From Sweltsa coloradensis (Eukaryota > Arthropoda > Insecta > Plecoptera > Chloroperlidae), in assembly GCA_024449915.1 (NCBI GenBank), contig JAMZAV010000896.1:186001-250000 (forward strand): 64,000 nt of DNA, given 5' to 3'. The translations under genes were made by a program, and so were the position numbers. Positions 45,614 to 57,352 of the stretch are shown here, in pieces. The notes under the pieces are model-generated. The model ran no database searches. It was not told the origin of the DNA and saw only the letters and a program-made list of their open reading frames with translations. How positions within the stretch are numbered: the first letter of the stretch is position 1; every line of letters begins with the position of its first letter.

Positions 45614-45990
45614 CCTGTCTGGGCTCGGGGTAGAATTGGCCCAGAGCATGGCTCTGCTATTCGTAAAAGGCGATTCAAGAGAAAAAGTCTACCTCGCAAA
45701 CATCAGCTAGTATGAAGGGTAGTAAATTACTCCCCGAATATAGAGGCGAGCTCTGGCAATCGTCGTCGGGGACCTTGCCCCCCTTACCCTTGACGACCCC
45801 TTGACGACGATGTACGAAAATTACACCACGAACGATGACAAAGACAATGACGACCGTGACGTGAGACCCCCTTTCCTCCCACTTACCCAGGCTGGTTACG
45901 ACCAGCATGGGCCCGCTCTTCGCCCCTCCCCTCCCTAGGTTAGAGAAAAGTGCATATCAACAACGGTTGACGCGTCCTTAATCCAAATAA
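45614..45990 (+). mobile_element. Family S, full length
   Basis: Head gtctgggctcggggtag. Several small changes in the middle and near the tail (agagaaaagtgcatatc). Confidence 0.86.
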
Positions 45991-46255
45991 ACCAAACCAG
46001 TCTTTACATGAGTCATCTGTCTCTATTAGTTTGGCAATCAGACCGTTTTCCGTGAGCTATGGTTTGTGCCAAAGTCTGGCCGGTATTGCCCTCTTAACTA
46101 AAGATAAAAAAAAAAAAGAAAAACGTCGGTGATTTTTGTTTATTTCATGAAAAATAAACAAATGTTTGTGTTACTTGAACAATCTTGAACAAGTTTAAGC
46201 ATGTCGTAAAACATTATTCTTTTAGAACATGCTGTAGTCACCATTTTCAAATACG

Positions 46256-46712
46256 GGCTTTTACATCAGAACTCAAATCGGATATCTCTTAACTGGAGAA
46301 AATGTTGTTCCCAGATGTGACACGTGTGATGTACCTTTAACCGTTTATCAAATGTTAGCAGAATGTACCAAATATGATGCCTTGCGCACGCAATTTGGTC
46401 TCTCCCAATCATATGAAGAACTTCTATCTTTGAAAACGGAGAGAGACAAACTTTGTTGATTTCTCATTCAAAGTAATTCTTTTAACAAAATTTTGTTCAC
46501 TTCATACACATTTATTTCATTAATTTATTTCTATTCAAATAATTAATTTTGTTTTGCTTCTTCTATCATCACCATCATTTTCTTTTCTTTTCTTATATAA
46601 ATACACAATATAATCATCAAAACACACCATTAATTCTTTAAATTTAACTTTCAATATCACAGGCGGCACAATATGACCTAACCGGTAGAGCACCCTAGTT
46701 TCTGATGTGGTC
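46256..46712 (+). mobile_element. Family L 3' end
   Basis: ORF C-terminus (CDTCDVPL retained, some changes), UTR, and an end with cggtagagcaccctag and atgtggtcgtg. Confidence 0.83.
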
Positions 46713-46935
46713 GTGATGAAGAAATATTTCCCGTTCTTTCATCTATAATTAGTAACAGTTACTGGTGTAGGCCCGATTCAAACGTAATGCCACCGGCTAC
46801 TCGTAGCTTGCTCGGGAGTGCGCCGAGTGTAAACGAAGTCTCCTCAACGCAAAGACTCGAGCCTTTACAACGAACCCAATCTGCACTTCGTCTTGTAAGA
46901 AGTCTGTGATTGTGTATCTCCTCCTTTTCATCTTC

Positions 46936-47292
46936 CTCCGTCTGGGCCTGGGGTAGAATTTGGCCCAGAGCATGGTTCTGCTGATCGTACAAGCCGATTA
47001 AAGAGAAAAAGTCCACCTCGCAAACATCAGCTAGTAAGCGGGGAGTATATTACTCCCCGAACCTAGAGGCGAGCTCTGGCAATCGTCTTCGGGGACCTTG
47101 CCCCCTTTTCTTGTCGACCCCCCGGCGACGATGACAATGACACAACGAACGATGACAAAGACGATGACGACCGGGACGTGAGAAAGTCCCCTTCCTCCCC
47201 TTACCCGTGGCTGGTTGACCAGCATGCCCCCCCCCCCCTTAGGCTAGAGTGGTGCATAATGACCTAACGGTTGACGCGTCCTTAATCCAAAT
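46936..47292 (+). mobile_element. Family S, full length
   Basis: Head gtctgggcctggggtag; tail gcgtccttaatccaaata. Just before it, gtctgtgattgtgtatctcc resembles the intron that precedes exon B. Confidence 0.87.
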
Positions 47293-47302
47293 AAACCAAA
47301 AA

Positions 47303-47645
47303 TCAATCTCGCAAACAACGCTAGCAAGTAGGGAAGTATATTCTCTCCGAAACTAGAGGCGAGCTCTGGCATTCGTCGTTGGGGAACAAAAGTCCTCCCC
47401 TCAACGAAATCCCCGACGACGACGACGACAATGACAACACGAACGATGACAAAGGCCATGATGACTGCAACGTGAAAACCCTCCTTTTTCTCCCCCTACC
47501 CGGGCTGGGTGTCTATTGGAATTTAATCTCTTCATCTCGTGATTGTGTTCCAGGGTTTGACGGCAACTCCTCGCCGCTCTCCCCCTACTCGTAGCTGGTT
47601 CTGCCTAGCATGGGCCTACCCCTCCCCCCCACGTCCTCAGGGCGT
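47303..47645 (+). mobile_element. S fragments around the duplicated exon B start
   Basis: 47303-47515 runs from the aatctcgcaaacaacg part to tacccgggctggg. 47581-47645 holds the following S piece (gtagctggttctgcctagc). The exon B partial duplicate separates them. Confidence 0.72.
47554..47586 (+). pseudogene. Partial duplicate of exon B start, fused to S sequence
   Basis: About 75 bp (47512-47587) repeat the intron end, the acceptor and the first 33 nt of exon B almost exactly. The copy then runs into family S sequence (ctactcgtagctggttctg), where the frame meets TAG within three codons. The junction lies in a ctccccctac motif shared with S, which suggests microhomology-driven rearrangement. 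If this acceptor were used, the product would end prematurely. Confidence 0.6.
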
Positions 47646-47685
47646 CTGTGATTGTGAATCTCTTCATCTCGTGATTGTGTTCCAG

Positions 47686-47800
47686 GGTTTGACGGCAACT
47701 CCTCGCCGCTCTCCCCCGAGGGGTCGGTGTCGTCTTCGGGCACTTCGGGCAGTCTCGGCATCGACGACGACCGTCGCACGAGACGCAGAAGCTCCGCGCT
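47686..47800 (+). CDS. Coding exon B of the host gene
   Basis: 115 nt, GC-rich, between acceptor gattgtgttccag and donor gct|gtaagtag. The open phase (two bases, 37 codons, two bases) encodes a Ser/Gly-rich stretch ending in a basic patch (FDGNSSPLSPEG, then GIDDDRRTRRRSSA). The incoming phase matches exon A or the microexon, and the outgoing phase matches exon C. The Arg/Ser patch is the kind of sequence often phosphorylated, but no named domain is visible. Its 5' part and the preceding intron also occur at 47512-47587. Confidence 0.65.
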
Positions 47801-49576
47801 GTAAGTAGACCTTCATTTACGTCAATAAAGACGTTAACATAAAGTTTGAAAAGAGATTTCAAAAGGGTTCAAGTTTTCAAAACATCATGTTTTGAAACTT
47901 ATTTTAAATCTGTTCAACCAATTTTTCACTGGTTAACCTTCGAAACTATTTTCAAATCTGTCTTGTACACACTACACTCAATCGAAATGCCCGTTGACGG
48001 TGCAATTTGCTGTTGTATTTTTGAAAAGCAAGCAATGAACATGGTTTGTTATTCTGAATGATGTGTTTAGGTTTAGGCAAAAAATCATGAAAATGCCATC
48101 AAGATCAAAGAAGCCGTTTATTTTTTATGTATTTATTTATTATAGTCTATCGATGGTTTATATATAATTGTATCATGTCCGCATAGACACCAATTTAAAT
48201 ATTTAGAATTACCATAACATTAAAGTGATTAAACTTCATTATTGGGGGGAAATATCTAGACATATAAGTCTGCTTTCAATAGATTGGTAGCCTATGCACT
48301 GCACTAAAATGTTATTCTACCTAGGACTAGAATAGACGATAAATCTGTTTCTGATTGATTTTCTCCCATTGTGTGAGTCCTTGGTAGAATTAAAGGAGTA
48401 TTTCAATAATCATTTTTTTTAAATCATTTTTTAATCTAGAAATATCGATATGTTTTTTGGGCGTTGGCAGTTTGTTCCATATTTGGGTGGCAGCATAAAC
48501 AAGACTTCTACAAAATAATAAAAAGTAACGGTCAACATGTACATGTTATTCTTTTGTCTGGTGAAGTGGTTGTGAATTTCTGAGTTAAGATTAAATTATT
48601 CCGGGTATTATTTCACAAAGCAGGCTATTTCAAAGATGAATATGGATGGCACAGTTAAAATGTTCAGGCTAACAAATAGTACTTGACAAAAGTGACGTTG
48701 TTTGACATTGCACCGTGTGTGTATAGCTCTCTTTTGAATGATTAATATCTATTTAAGTAGGTAAAGGAGAGGTGCCAGAACATAATTCCGTACATAAAGG
48801 AAATACAAAAGCATACATACAATCAAGCAAGCATAAGGGTTTAAGCGACTACTTTCCGTCGCGCTTTCTGCAAGTTGACACATTTGTTTATTTTGTTGGC
48901 CACACTGTCCTGTAGAGAGCGAAAAAAACAGGTAAAAGATAAAACGAGTAGAATTTTTTTACGTTGGCTTCACAGTTCACACAATTCTCTCTTCCATAAA
49001 GAGTAGTCTCTGCTCCTTCCCATTAAGTTTATTTGTGTTTGTATTTTCCCTTTTTAAAATTTATGGTTAGTTCGCGTGAACGTTTGCATATGTTGTATGC
49101 TTTCATATCGTACAATATTAGATCGGATCGGATAGGCAAACATAAATACATAATTTCCACTTACAACCACCTAGAAAGCTTTTAGAGGTATACATGCATC
49201 ATTGATGATATAAATTAGCACAGCCATTAGCGAAGCTTTGTTGGGTGAAAACTCTTTCAGCAGCTTCTAGAAACACGGTGAATACCTGGCTGCTCTAGTT
49301 TAAAAGAATTAGAGTGGAAATTGAATTTACTCCATTTACAGATACTAGATAGAAACGAGAGACTCAATAACCGTCAGACTCGAAATGAACCGATTGTAAA
49401 ATGGTTAGTGGGGGGGGGGGGGGGAATCCTACAATTGAGGCGAATTAAACTTCCCTTTATCGGGTTTGTGTTCGTTAACAGGATATTGAAATACTAGGGC
49501 ACTTTAAAAGTCGATACAGGTTTATGTTTGAGAGCTTTATTGTAATACTGATTTATTTTGCAATCCCAGTATATAA
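47801..49576. other. Intron after exon B
   Basis: AT-rich, with a run of about 15 G near 49411-49425. No L or S copy, no coding seen. The donor of exon B opens it. Confidence 0.55.
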
Positions 49577-49922
49577 AACCCTTGGACGGGTAGATTGGCC
49601 AGAGCTGGCTCTGCTAATCGATAAAGCGATTCAAGGAAAAAATCCACCTTGCAAAACATCAGTAGCAAGAAGGTAGAATATAAATCCCTGAATCTAGAGC
49701 GGCTCTAGAATCTACGCCGGGACCTTGCCCCATTCCCTCTACGACCCCCACGACGATGAAAACAATACACCAACAATGACAAAGAAATGATACGCACGTG
49801 AGAAATCCCCCCTTCCCCCCTTCATTCCCGTGCTGTTTGACCAGCATGGGCCCTTTTCTTCCCCCCCCCTAAGGTTAGAGTGGTGCATTTGACTAACGGT
49901 TGACGGTCGTTAATCAATAAAC
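49577..49922 (+). mobile_element. Family S, indel-riddled
   Basis: Every S segment is present in order, but single bases are missing at many places (ggacgggtagattggccagag, cagtagcaagaaggtag). This differs from other copies, which mostly carry substitutions. Confidence 0.8.
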
Positions 49923-50521
49923 TAAAAAAAAAAACTATATATATAGAACCTTATGTCTCTGCGCCAAGCTTGTCCTTGGCACAAATAACTCAATTGATAA
50001 AAATAATACATTGAATTAAATTACATTTAAGCATCTAAATATCAACTACTTACTATATAGTGGTTTCTAAAAATACGATTGAACCTCGCATAACACATAC
50101 AAAAATCTCGTCCTCAATACTTGTATACAAATTTTTTCCTAAAGTTAAAAAATAATGGAATTGTCCCCTTGCTCCTATCATTAGCCCTGTTACACTTATT
50201 GTGTTTAAATCATAATGGTATTTGTAATAGTTCACAGTCGGTTCATAGATGCCTCTTTCTCGAGATCCATTCTCGCTTGCCGGGTTTCAAATCTCCTGTA
50301 GCGTCAAAAAATAAGCCTTCTTTTATCAGGTTAATGCGATTATTAATGCGCGTTGTGCCCTGTGAGAACTTCCCGTGACTTTCAACCTCCAAACGGTGAG
50401 AGCTTGCGGATTTTGGCGCACCTCGTTAAGACGTGAGTTCTATAGTCACCATGTTGCAGGAGCAAGTACTGAGCTTTAAATTGATTAAACAAGCTATTAA
50501 GATCTACCCGCGCCTCCACAA
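49923..50521. other. AT-rich intron sequence
   Basis: An AT run at 49935-49945. No further feature. Confidence 0.5.
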
Positions 50522-50845
50522 ACTTTGAAATTATTAAATCTCTAACAAGAGATGTCACAAATAAAAACAATATTAATTATGAAGTTATCAGGTTGGGCGA
50601 TGAAATTATAAAATCTAAATCAAAGATGTCACAAATAAAAACACATTTAAATTGATTGAAAGTTTATCATGTTGGCTGATAAAATTATTAAAATCTCTAA
50701 TCAAGAAATGTCCAACCTACATACCATAATATTAATTTTTAAAAGTTTATCATGTTGTCGATGAAATTATTAAAATCTCTAATCAAAGAGATGTCACAAA
50801 TAAAAACAATATTGCATTATTGAAAGTTTATCATGTTGTCGAAGA
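50522..50845 (+). repeat. Tandem repeat, four units of about 80 bp
   Basis: Units share gaaattattaaaatctctaa, gatgtcacaaataaaaac and agtttatcatgttg. Spacing of unit starts is roughly 78-81 bp. Confidence 0.8.
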
Positions 50846-50878
50846 ATGTCCAAGTGGAGAGAGCCACGGAACTTTCAC

Positions 50879-50996
50879 TTAGAAAACTATAAAATCATCA
50901 AACACAAATCAACTCATTTCACAAACTGTCAATATCACAGGTGGCGCAATATGACCTCACCGGTTGAAGCGCCCTAGTTTCTTACGTCGTCATCAT
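50879..50996 (+). mobile_element. Family L tail
   Basis: acttagaaaactataaaatc to caggtggcgcaatatgacc and cttacgtcgtcatc. Confidence 0.82.
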
Positions 50997-51779
50997 ATGG
51001 TGGCGTCAATTCGAGTTCCTGTTTACACGCGCTAACGCACTAGAGAAGTGCTTTCAAATCAACTGAATTTGTTATTTAAATTAGCTGACAATGATAAATA
51101 TTAAATAAATAAATTTATATATCGTTGTCCACTAGTTGTGCAACTAAAAATAATAATAATACTAGGCCTACAACATTGGATATACAATAACCCGGCACCT
51201 CCACCAAAGAGCTAAATACATTTTAAAGATTCCAGAAATCTATATAGAAAGCGGTTGTACGATGATATCGAGTCAATCTTATTTCAGACCCAACTATTTG
51301 TATGTAGTTATTGTCTGGTTACCGTCCACTGGAAGGAAAAGAATCATTTTTATATTAACAGGCGTAAGGGACGAAATAACCTGCAGAAAAGCTTCGAAAA
51401 TGTTGCCATTGCAAAAAAACAGGCTGTATCAAAAGATAACCGAAGGAAAAACAACAAAATTCATTTCAAAAAGTGTAAACAAGTTTATTAATTCCAAGCC
51501 ACGCTACACGCAGAGATCTGATGGGTCTGAGTCGCCAAACGCAATGCATATGCATGAGGTTCAGACAAGCTATTATTAGACCGGCATGTTTGTTTAGGGA
51601 GATGTATTCTAAAACACTGTTAGTAGTCCGACCACGCTCGCAACATCGAAAAACTCAAATGATTTTTACTTTTTAGTTTTATTTCGATATTGTTAAGTTC
51701 GTTATCTGGAATATACCAGAATATACATAATAAGTCTTTCTTTTTTAAAAATCCACATAAAAAAAGACTTAATTAATTT
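50997..51779. other. Intron with one 17-mer copy
   Basis: Contains acccggcacctccaccaaa (reverse complement of the recurrent 17-mer) at 51191. Short + frames at 51255-51579 show no known motif. Confidence 0.45.
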
Positions 51780-52165
51780 GCTCCGTCTGGGCCCGGGGTA
51801 GAATTGGCCCAGAGCATGGCTCTGCTAATTGTAAAAGGCGATTCAAGAGAAAAAGTCCACCTCGCAAACATCAGCAAGTAAGAGGGGAGTATATTACTCC
51901 CCGAAACTAGAGTCGAGCTCTGGCAATCTTCGTCGGGGACCTTTGCCCCCTTCCCTTGACGACCTTTCGACGACGATGATGACAATGACACCACTAACGC
52001 AGACAAAGACAATGACGACCGCGACGTGAGAACACCCCTTTCCTCCCCTTACCCGTGGCTGGTTCTGACCAGCATGGGCTCCTCCTCCTCCCCCCACCCC
52101 CACCCCCCCCCCCTAGGTTAGAGTGGTGCATTATGACCTAACGGTTGATGCGTCTTAAATCAAAA
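51780..52165 (+). mobile_element. Family S, full length
   Basis: Head to tail; expanded C-run with cacccccacccccc. Confidence 0.9.
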
Positions 52166-52174
52166 AAAAAAAAA

Positions 52175-52550
52175 ATACACACAAACGATGACAAAGACAA
52201 TGACGACCACTACGTGAGAACCCCCTTTCCTCCCCTTACCCGTGGCTGGTTCTAACTAGCATGGGCCCCTCCTCCTCCTCCCCCCCCCCCCCTAGGTGAG
52301 AGTGGTGCTTTATGACCTAACGGTTGACGCGTTCTTAATCCAAATAAACCAAAAACCCTTCCCTTGACGACCTCTCCAACGACGACGACAACGACGACAA
52401 TGACAACATGACCGCGACATGAGAACCCCCATATTCCTCCGCTTACCCGTGGCTGATTCTGACCAGCATGAAGCCCACCTACCCATATCCCCTAGGCTAG
52501 AGTGGTGCATTATGACCTAACGGTTGACGCGCCCTTAATCCAAATAAACA
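52175..52550 (+). mobile_element. Two S 3' fragments
   Basis: 52175-52350 starts at acaaacgatgacaaagac, 52357-52550 at cccttcccttgacgacc. Both end with the tail and share the strand of their neighbours. Confidence 0.83.
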
Positions 52551-52711
52551 AAAACAAACGGTGTAGAGCTTGGCACTGAGCATGGCTCTGATATAATCTA
52601 TGAAAGAATCCGTATTCCCCCCTATATCTATCTTCTATCTTTCTATCTGTGTTATAGGTTTATATGATCTATGAAAGAGATAAAGTCCATCATGCAAACA
52701 TCAGCTAGTAA

Positions 52712-53310
52712 CTAGGGAAACGCCAAAGTCGTTGTTAAACGAGTGAGTTAGCCAAGTGTTTTGACTTCTATAACCAGACCGTCTGGTCACCTTACAGGAA
52801 CTAACTCTGCTTGCCACAATAATTATTTAAATTGGACATACAAAATGCGATTCGTATTCAAAACGTATAAGAGTGAAACATTAACAAATTTCCAAGATAA
52901 AACAAAATCACCTAATTTTTATTTCCCATTTAACACCCCTCAAAAATAATATGTGGGTGTAAAAATATAAAAAAGTTAAAACTGACGGGTATCGAACCCC
53001 ATTCATCCGTGCGGTAGGCTAAATGGTTACCACTAGGCCATGCAGGCCACGTCAACCTTGTCCCGCTAACTGCTACGAAACAAATGCCATTGATATTATT
53101 AAAAATCACATTTGTAGGCTTCTATCGCAATGGATCAAGCTGATTTTGTTAACAGTTCTTAGTAAACTCGTACCGGATGTCTGTTTTAAAATTTCAGCGC
53201 AATCTGTTCAGCGGTTCGGCTGATTTTCGACGTACAGACAGACAGACAGAATCACAGAATGAGAGCCGTTTGAGTTGAATGGAGACACTCAGTCGCTCCG
53301 CTCCCTCGTT
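52712..53310 (+). mobile_element. 600-bp repeat with TAA duplication, copy 2
   Basis: Same ends as 25956-26562 and again TAA on both sides (52709-52711, 53311-53313). Since it sits in an S copy, the empty site is known and confirms the ends. Confidence 0.82.
52983..53047 (-). repeat. tRNA-like segment inside the 600-bp repeat, copy 2
   Basis: Same A- and B-box-like motifs as 26229-26292, nearly unchanged. Confidence 0.55.
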
Positions 53311-53535
53311 TAATGAGGGAATAACTCCCTGAAACCAGAGGCGAGCTCTATGGCAGACTTCGTCGGGGACCTTTCCCCATCGCTTTGACGACCTCACCGA
53401 CGACGACTATACGACGTGAGAACAACCGCCCTCCCCTCTTTCCTCCCTCTACCCATGGCTAGTGCTGACCAGCATGGGACTTTCCTCCCCCCATCCCCTA
53501 GGCTAGAGTGGCGAATTATGACCTAACGGTTAATT

Positions 53536-54229
53536 GATTAATTTGAAAGACAACAGGGAATTCCTTTATCGAAACAATATAGTACTCTCTGGTTAACCGC
53601 TTCGAAATAACCGTAGTTTCATTAACTCAACTAAATACAATTAATGAAACCACAGAAATACACGTAATTGGTTTTCCACACAACGTATTGTTGAATAGCT
53701 GTACCTGACGTTACAAACACGCAATATAACGATTGTTTATTTGCACGATTTGCTTTAGTATTTAAACCATACATCACCATTAAACTGGTAAACACGTTTC
53801 GTTATAATTGGAAGTATTTTACATGCTTGTTTATTGTGTTTATGGACTAGAGTTATGGAAATAGAAATATCATATTACGGCTGTATTTTTGTTTAAGTGC
53901 ACTTTAAACTGCAAATTGCTGGTTTTCATCACCACTATAAAAGCGTTATAAATATTTAAATTATATTTTAAAACGCACACACTGCAAAACGGTAGCATAA
54001 TTTAATCAGGATACAGACGTGAGCGTAGAAGATTATTTGTAATAAAAGGCCTATCATGTTCTACCGAGACTTGTGCAGTAATCATTTCTGTCCAAAGACG
54101 AAGTATGGAAGCTTTTCTGGTTTACTAGCGAAAGGAGATTATGGACTCATCTAATCAATTAATTAAGTCCTACAGAAAGTTTGTCTTAACCAAGGTGACC
54201 CCACTCAAGGTTCATAAATCACATACTCA
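53536..54229. other. AT-rich intron sequence
   Basis: No feature recognised. Confidence 0.5.
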
Positions 54230-54530
54230 CGACCCCTAGCAAACATCAGCTACTGAGAGGGGAAACCCCCCGAAACTAGAGGCGAGCTCTGGTAATCGTC
54301 GTCGGGGACCTTGCCCCCTTCCCTTGACGACCTCCCCGACTCGGACGACAACAATCACATCCCGAACGATGACAAGACGATCACGACCGCGACGTGAGTA
54401 TCTTCTCTTCCCTCCCTTTACCCGTGGCTGGTTCGGATCAGCATGGGCCTCACCTCATCACCTAGGCCAGTGGCGCATTATGATTTACGGTTGACGCGCA
54501 CTTTCATCCAAATAAAGTAAATAAACTAAA
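54230..54530 (+). mobile_element. Family S, 5' truncated
   Basis: Starts at ccctagcaaacatcagc; ends gttgacgcgcactttcatcc. Confidence 0.82.
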
Positions 54531-54715
54531 CTAGGAAAACGCTTAAGTCCCGCCGCGTTGTTGGATGAGCGTAATTGGTGCATTGAGCTGCCATGTGTTA
54601 TGCGGATTTTCTGTTGTTCTGTGAAACAATTATTACTAAGTTGAAGATTTTTTAAAAATTAATTTAAATTAAATAAAAAATAAACATTAATTATCAATTT
54701 TTTTAATTAATCGTA

Positions 54716-55100
54716 ATTCTAAAAAAGAAAAAAATCGTAAAATTGCGATTTTCATAAAAAATAATTATTCGATTGCGCTCAAATTTCACACGAATATATT
54801 AATTCATAAAATTAAGGTTCTGTGAAAAAATTATTACAATCGGTTAAAGCATGTAGGTGTTATAAGTCAAAGAATTGTTTTAAAAAAGAAAAAACCCGAA
54901 AAATTTCGATTTTCATGAGAAATAATTTTTCGATTGCGCTCAAATTTCACACGAATATCTTAATTCATAAAATTATGGTTCTATGAAAAACTCATTAAAA
55001 TCGAATAAAGCATGTAGGTGTTATAAGTCGAAGAATATTTTTAAAAATCGAAAAAAATCGTAAAATTGCGATTTTGATGAGAAATAATTTTTCGATTGCG
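54716..55100 (+). repeat. Tandem repeat of about 161 bp
   Basis: About two and a half units marked by tcgattgcgctcaaatttc (about 54770, 54931, 55092) and aagcatgtaggtgttataag. A following part (55130-55310) has gctgacaaacacacaat and ttcgcttcgctcgctacgc, which looks like the end of an arthropod-type interspersed repeat. The whole of 54600-55370 may be one element. Confidence 0.7.
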
Positions 55101-55462
55101 CTCAAAAACGTGGCAGCTCTAAGTTTAGAGATTTCAAAGGTCTCCAGAAAATTTCATTGCAATTGGAGTATCGGTTTAGCCGGAATCGTGCTGACAAACA
55201 CACAATAATACAGAAAAAAAAGAAAAAAAGAAAAAAAAACATTCCGGATTTTTTTCTCCAGTGTAGTGAAATGGAATCTTCGCTTCGCTCGCTACGCTCA
55301 TCAAATAAAAACACAATTCATCACGGGCCATTGCAAGATAAAATGTTTCTAAACCACTGACTGCTCCTGACGACTTTTTTTAGCTTATACAGCAAGTAAC
55401 TTTTTTTTTGTAACTTTAGATATCCAATTTATTCAGCAAAATTTAATTCTCTCCTTACCCGA

Positions 55463-55821
55463 ACCCCGTCTGGGCCCGGGGTAGAATTGGCCCAGAGCAT
55501 GGCTCTGCTAATCGTAAAAGGCGATTCAAGAGAAAAGTCCACCTCGAAAACATCAGCTATAGTATGAAGGGTTGTATGTTACTCCCTGAAAATAGAGGCG
55601 AACTCTGGCAACCGTCGTAGGGGACACCGCCCCCTTCCATTGACGACCTCCCCGACGACGATGACTTCGTGAAAAACCTACTTCCTCCCCTTACCCGTGG
55701 CTGGTTCTGACCAGCATGGGCCAGTTTTTTTTTAACTAAAAAAATACTCCTCCCCACCCCCCCTAGGCTAAAGTGGTGCATTATGACCTAACGGTTGACG
55801 CGTCCTTAATCCAAATAAACA
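55463..55821 (+). mobile_element. Family S with small insert
   Basis: Head complete. The middle lacks the gatgacaaagac part. About 30 T/A-rich bases (agttttttttttaactaaa) sit in the segment before the C-run. Tail complete. Confidence 0.85.
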
Positions 55822-55829
55822 AAAAAACA

Positions 55830-56049
55830 ACTCTTTAAATATATTATCTTTATTTATTTGTTTCCATTCAAATAAACAATTTTTCTTTTCCAATACTATC
55901 ATTACCGTCATTTATTTTTCTTTTCTTAACATAGAAAACAATATTATACTTATTAAACACAGCATAAATTCATTTCAATAACCTTCCATATCACAGGCGG
56001 CGCAATATGACCTAACCGGTTGAAGCGCGCTAGTTTCTCCGTCGTCGTT
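55830..56049 (+). mobile_element. Family L 3' end
   Basis: UTR and terminal block (gttgaagcgcgctagtttc, tccgtcgtcgttc). Confidence 0.84.
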
Positions 56050-56066
56050 CAATTTTTTTTCTCTTG

Positions 56067-56503
56067 TTGTCGGGGACCTTGACCCCTTCCCTTAACGACC
56101 CCTCGACGACGATGACGACAATGACACCACTCCCCGTCTGGGCCCGGGGTAGAATTGGCCCAGAGCATGGCTCTACTAATCGTAAAAGGCGATTCAAGAG
56201 AAAAAGTCCACCTCGCAAACATCAGCTAGAAAGAGCGGAGTATCTTACTCCCCGAAACTAGAGGCGAGCTCTGGCAATCGTCGTCGGGGACCTTGCCCAC
56301 TTCCATTGACGACCTCCCCGACTACGACGACAATGACTCTACGAACCTTGACAAAATCGATGACGACCGCGACGTGAGAACCCTTATTTCCTCCCCTTAC
56401 CCGTGGCTGGTTCTGATCAGCATGGGCCCCTCCTCCTCACCCCCCTTAGGCTAGAGTAGTGCATTGTGACCTAACGGTTGACGCGTCCTTAATCCAAATA
56501 ATC
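56067..56503 (+). mobile_element. S middle fragment and a full S copy
   Basis: 56067-56132 is a middle piece cut by the head of 56133-56503, which is complete. Confidence 0.87.
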
Positions 56504-56506
56504 AAT

Positions 56507-56795
56507 CAATGACACCACGAACGATGACAAAGACAATGACGACCACGACGTGAGAACCTCCTTTCCTCCCCTTACCCGTGGCTGGTTCTGACCAGCATGA
56601 GCCCCTCCTCCCCCCCCCCCCCCCCTAGGTTAGAGTGGTATTAGTATTAGCAGTTTCAGGGCGCTTCAACGGCAAAGATTATTCGCGAGAGGTGTGCATT
56701 ATGACTTAACGGTTGACACGTCCTTAATCCAAATTAACCAAACTTACCCGTGGCTGGTTGTGACCAGCATATGTTTGACGCACCCTTATACTTGA
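56507..56795 (+). mobile_element. S fragment with a short insert
   Basis: Starts tcaatgacaccacgaacg. Between gagtggta and tgtgcattatg about 50 bp are inserted that contain agggcgcttcaacgg, a minus-strand scrap of the L end. A further S scrap follows to 56795. Confidence 0.75.
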
Positions 56796-57099
56796 TGTGA
56801 CTTTAAAAAAAAATAGTAAGCTGTGGCATTAATTGTGTAAAATATTGTGAATTGCAAATATAAATTATTGATTTTGTCCTATTAATAACTAAAACATTCA
56901 TCATTTTCCTGAGCAAATGCAATATTACGTTTGGATAGAATTCTTAACCAGGTAGTATCCAGAGTTGGCGGCTATTTATCAAATGTTTCTCGAGTGACCC
57001 ACGTTTTTCGCGAGTGTCTAACTAACTCCAACTAACGTTGTAGCACAGTGCGTCCACATCACATAAAGGTTACCCTCGTTACCTACCTACCCACTTTGA

Positions 57100-57352
57100 A
57101 CGTCCTTGATAAAACCGGTTCTAAATGTGACGTCGAGGTGAGCTCGACTAGAGCGCCCGGTGTAGCCGGGGGAGGCTGAACGCGCACGCGCACCTCGTAA
57201 TCCGCCGCCACGTAGATATACCTCACCCAGCCTGGGAGTCGTCTGTCGCTACCGTCAGAGGCAATAGTTAAAACCAACCAATCAGAACGCTCGTTGTTTC
57301 CATAGGAAGAATCGAAACCACAGCCTGAATTGATTGTTGCACTTGATTTCTA
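57100..57352. other. GC-rich, CpG-containing block
   Basis: Stands out from AT-rich flanks. On + it has ccaaccaatcag (CCAAT-type) and ends with a donor-like ag|gtgagtag at 57353, as a first exon might. On - it holds an open frame (VRYIYVAADYEVRVRV, 57083-57277) followed by a donor-like gtaggtag. An alternative promoter on + or an exon on - are both possible. Confidence 0.3.

Larger units (their letters stand above)
52560..53535 (+). mobile_element. Diverged S copy split by the 600-bp repeat
   Basis: The S head relic and catgcaaacatcagctag run to 52708. The body resumes at 53314 (gagggaataactccctg) and goes to the tail at 53535. Its head has an extra insert (tctatctttctatctg). Confidence 0.75.

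Noticed and set aside
50522..50845. CRISPR-like spaced repeats
   Set aside because: Units are long, imperfect and without unique spacers, and the setting is an animal genome; a minisatellite.
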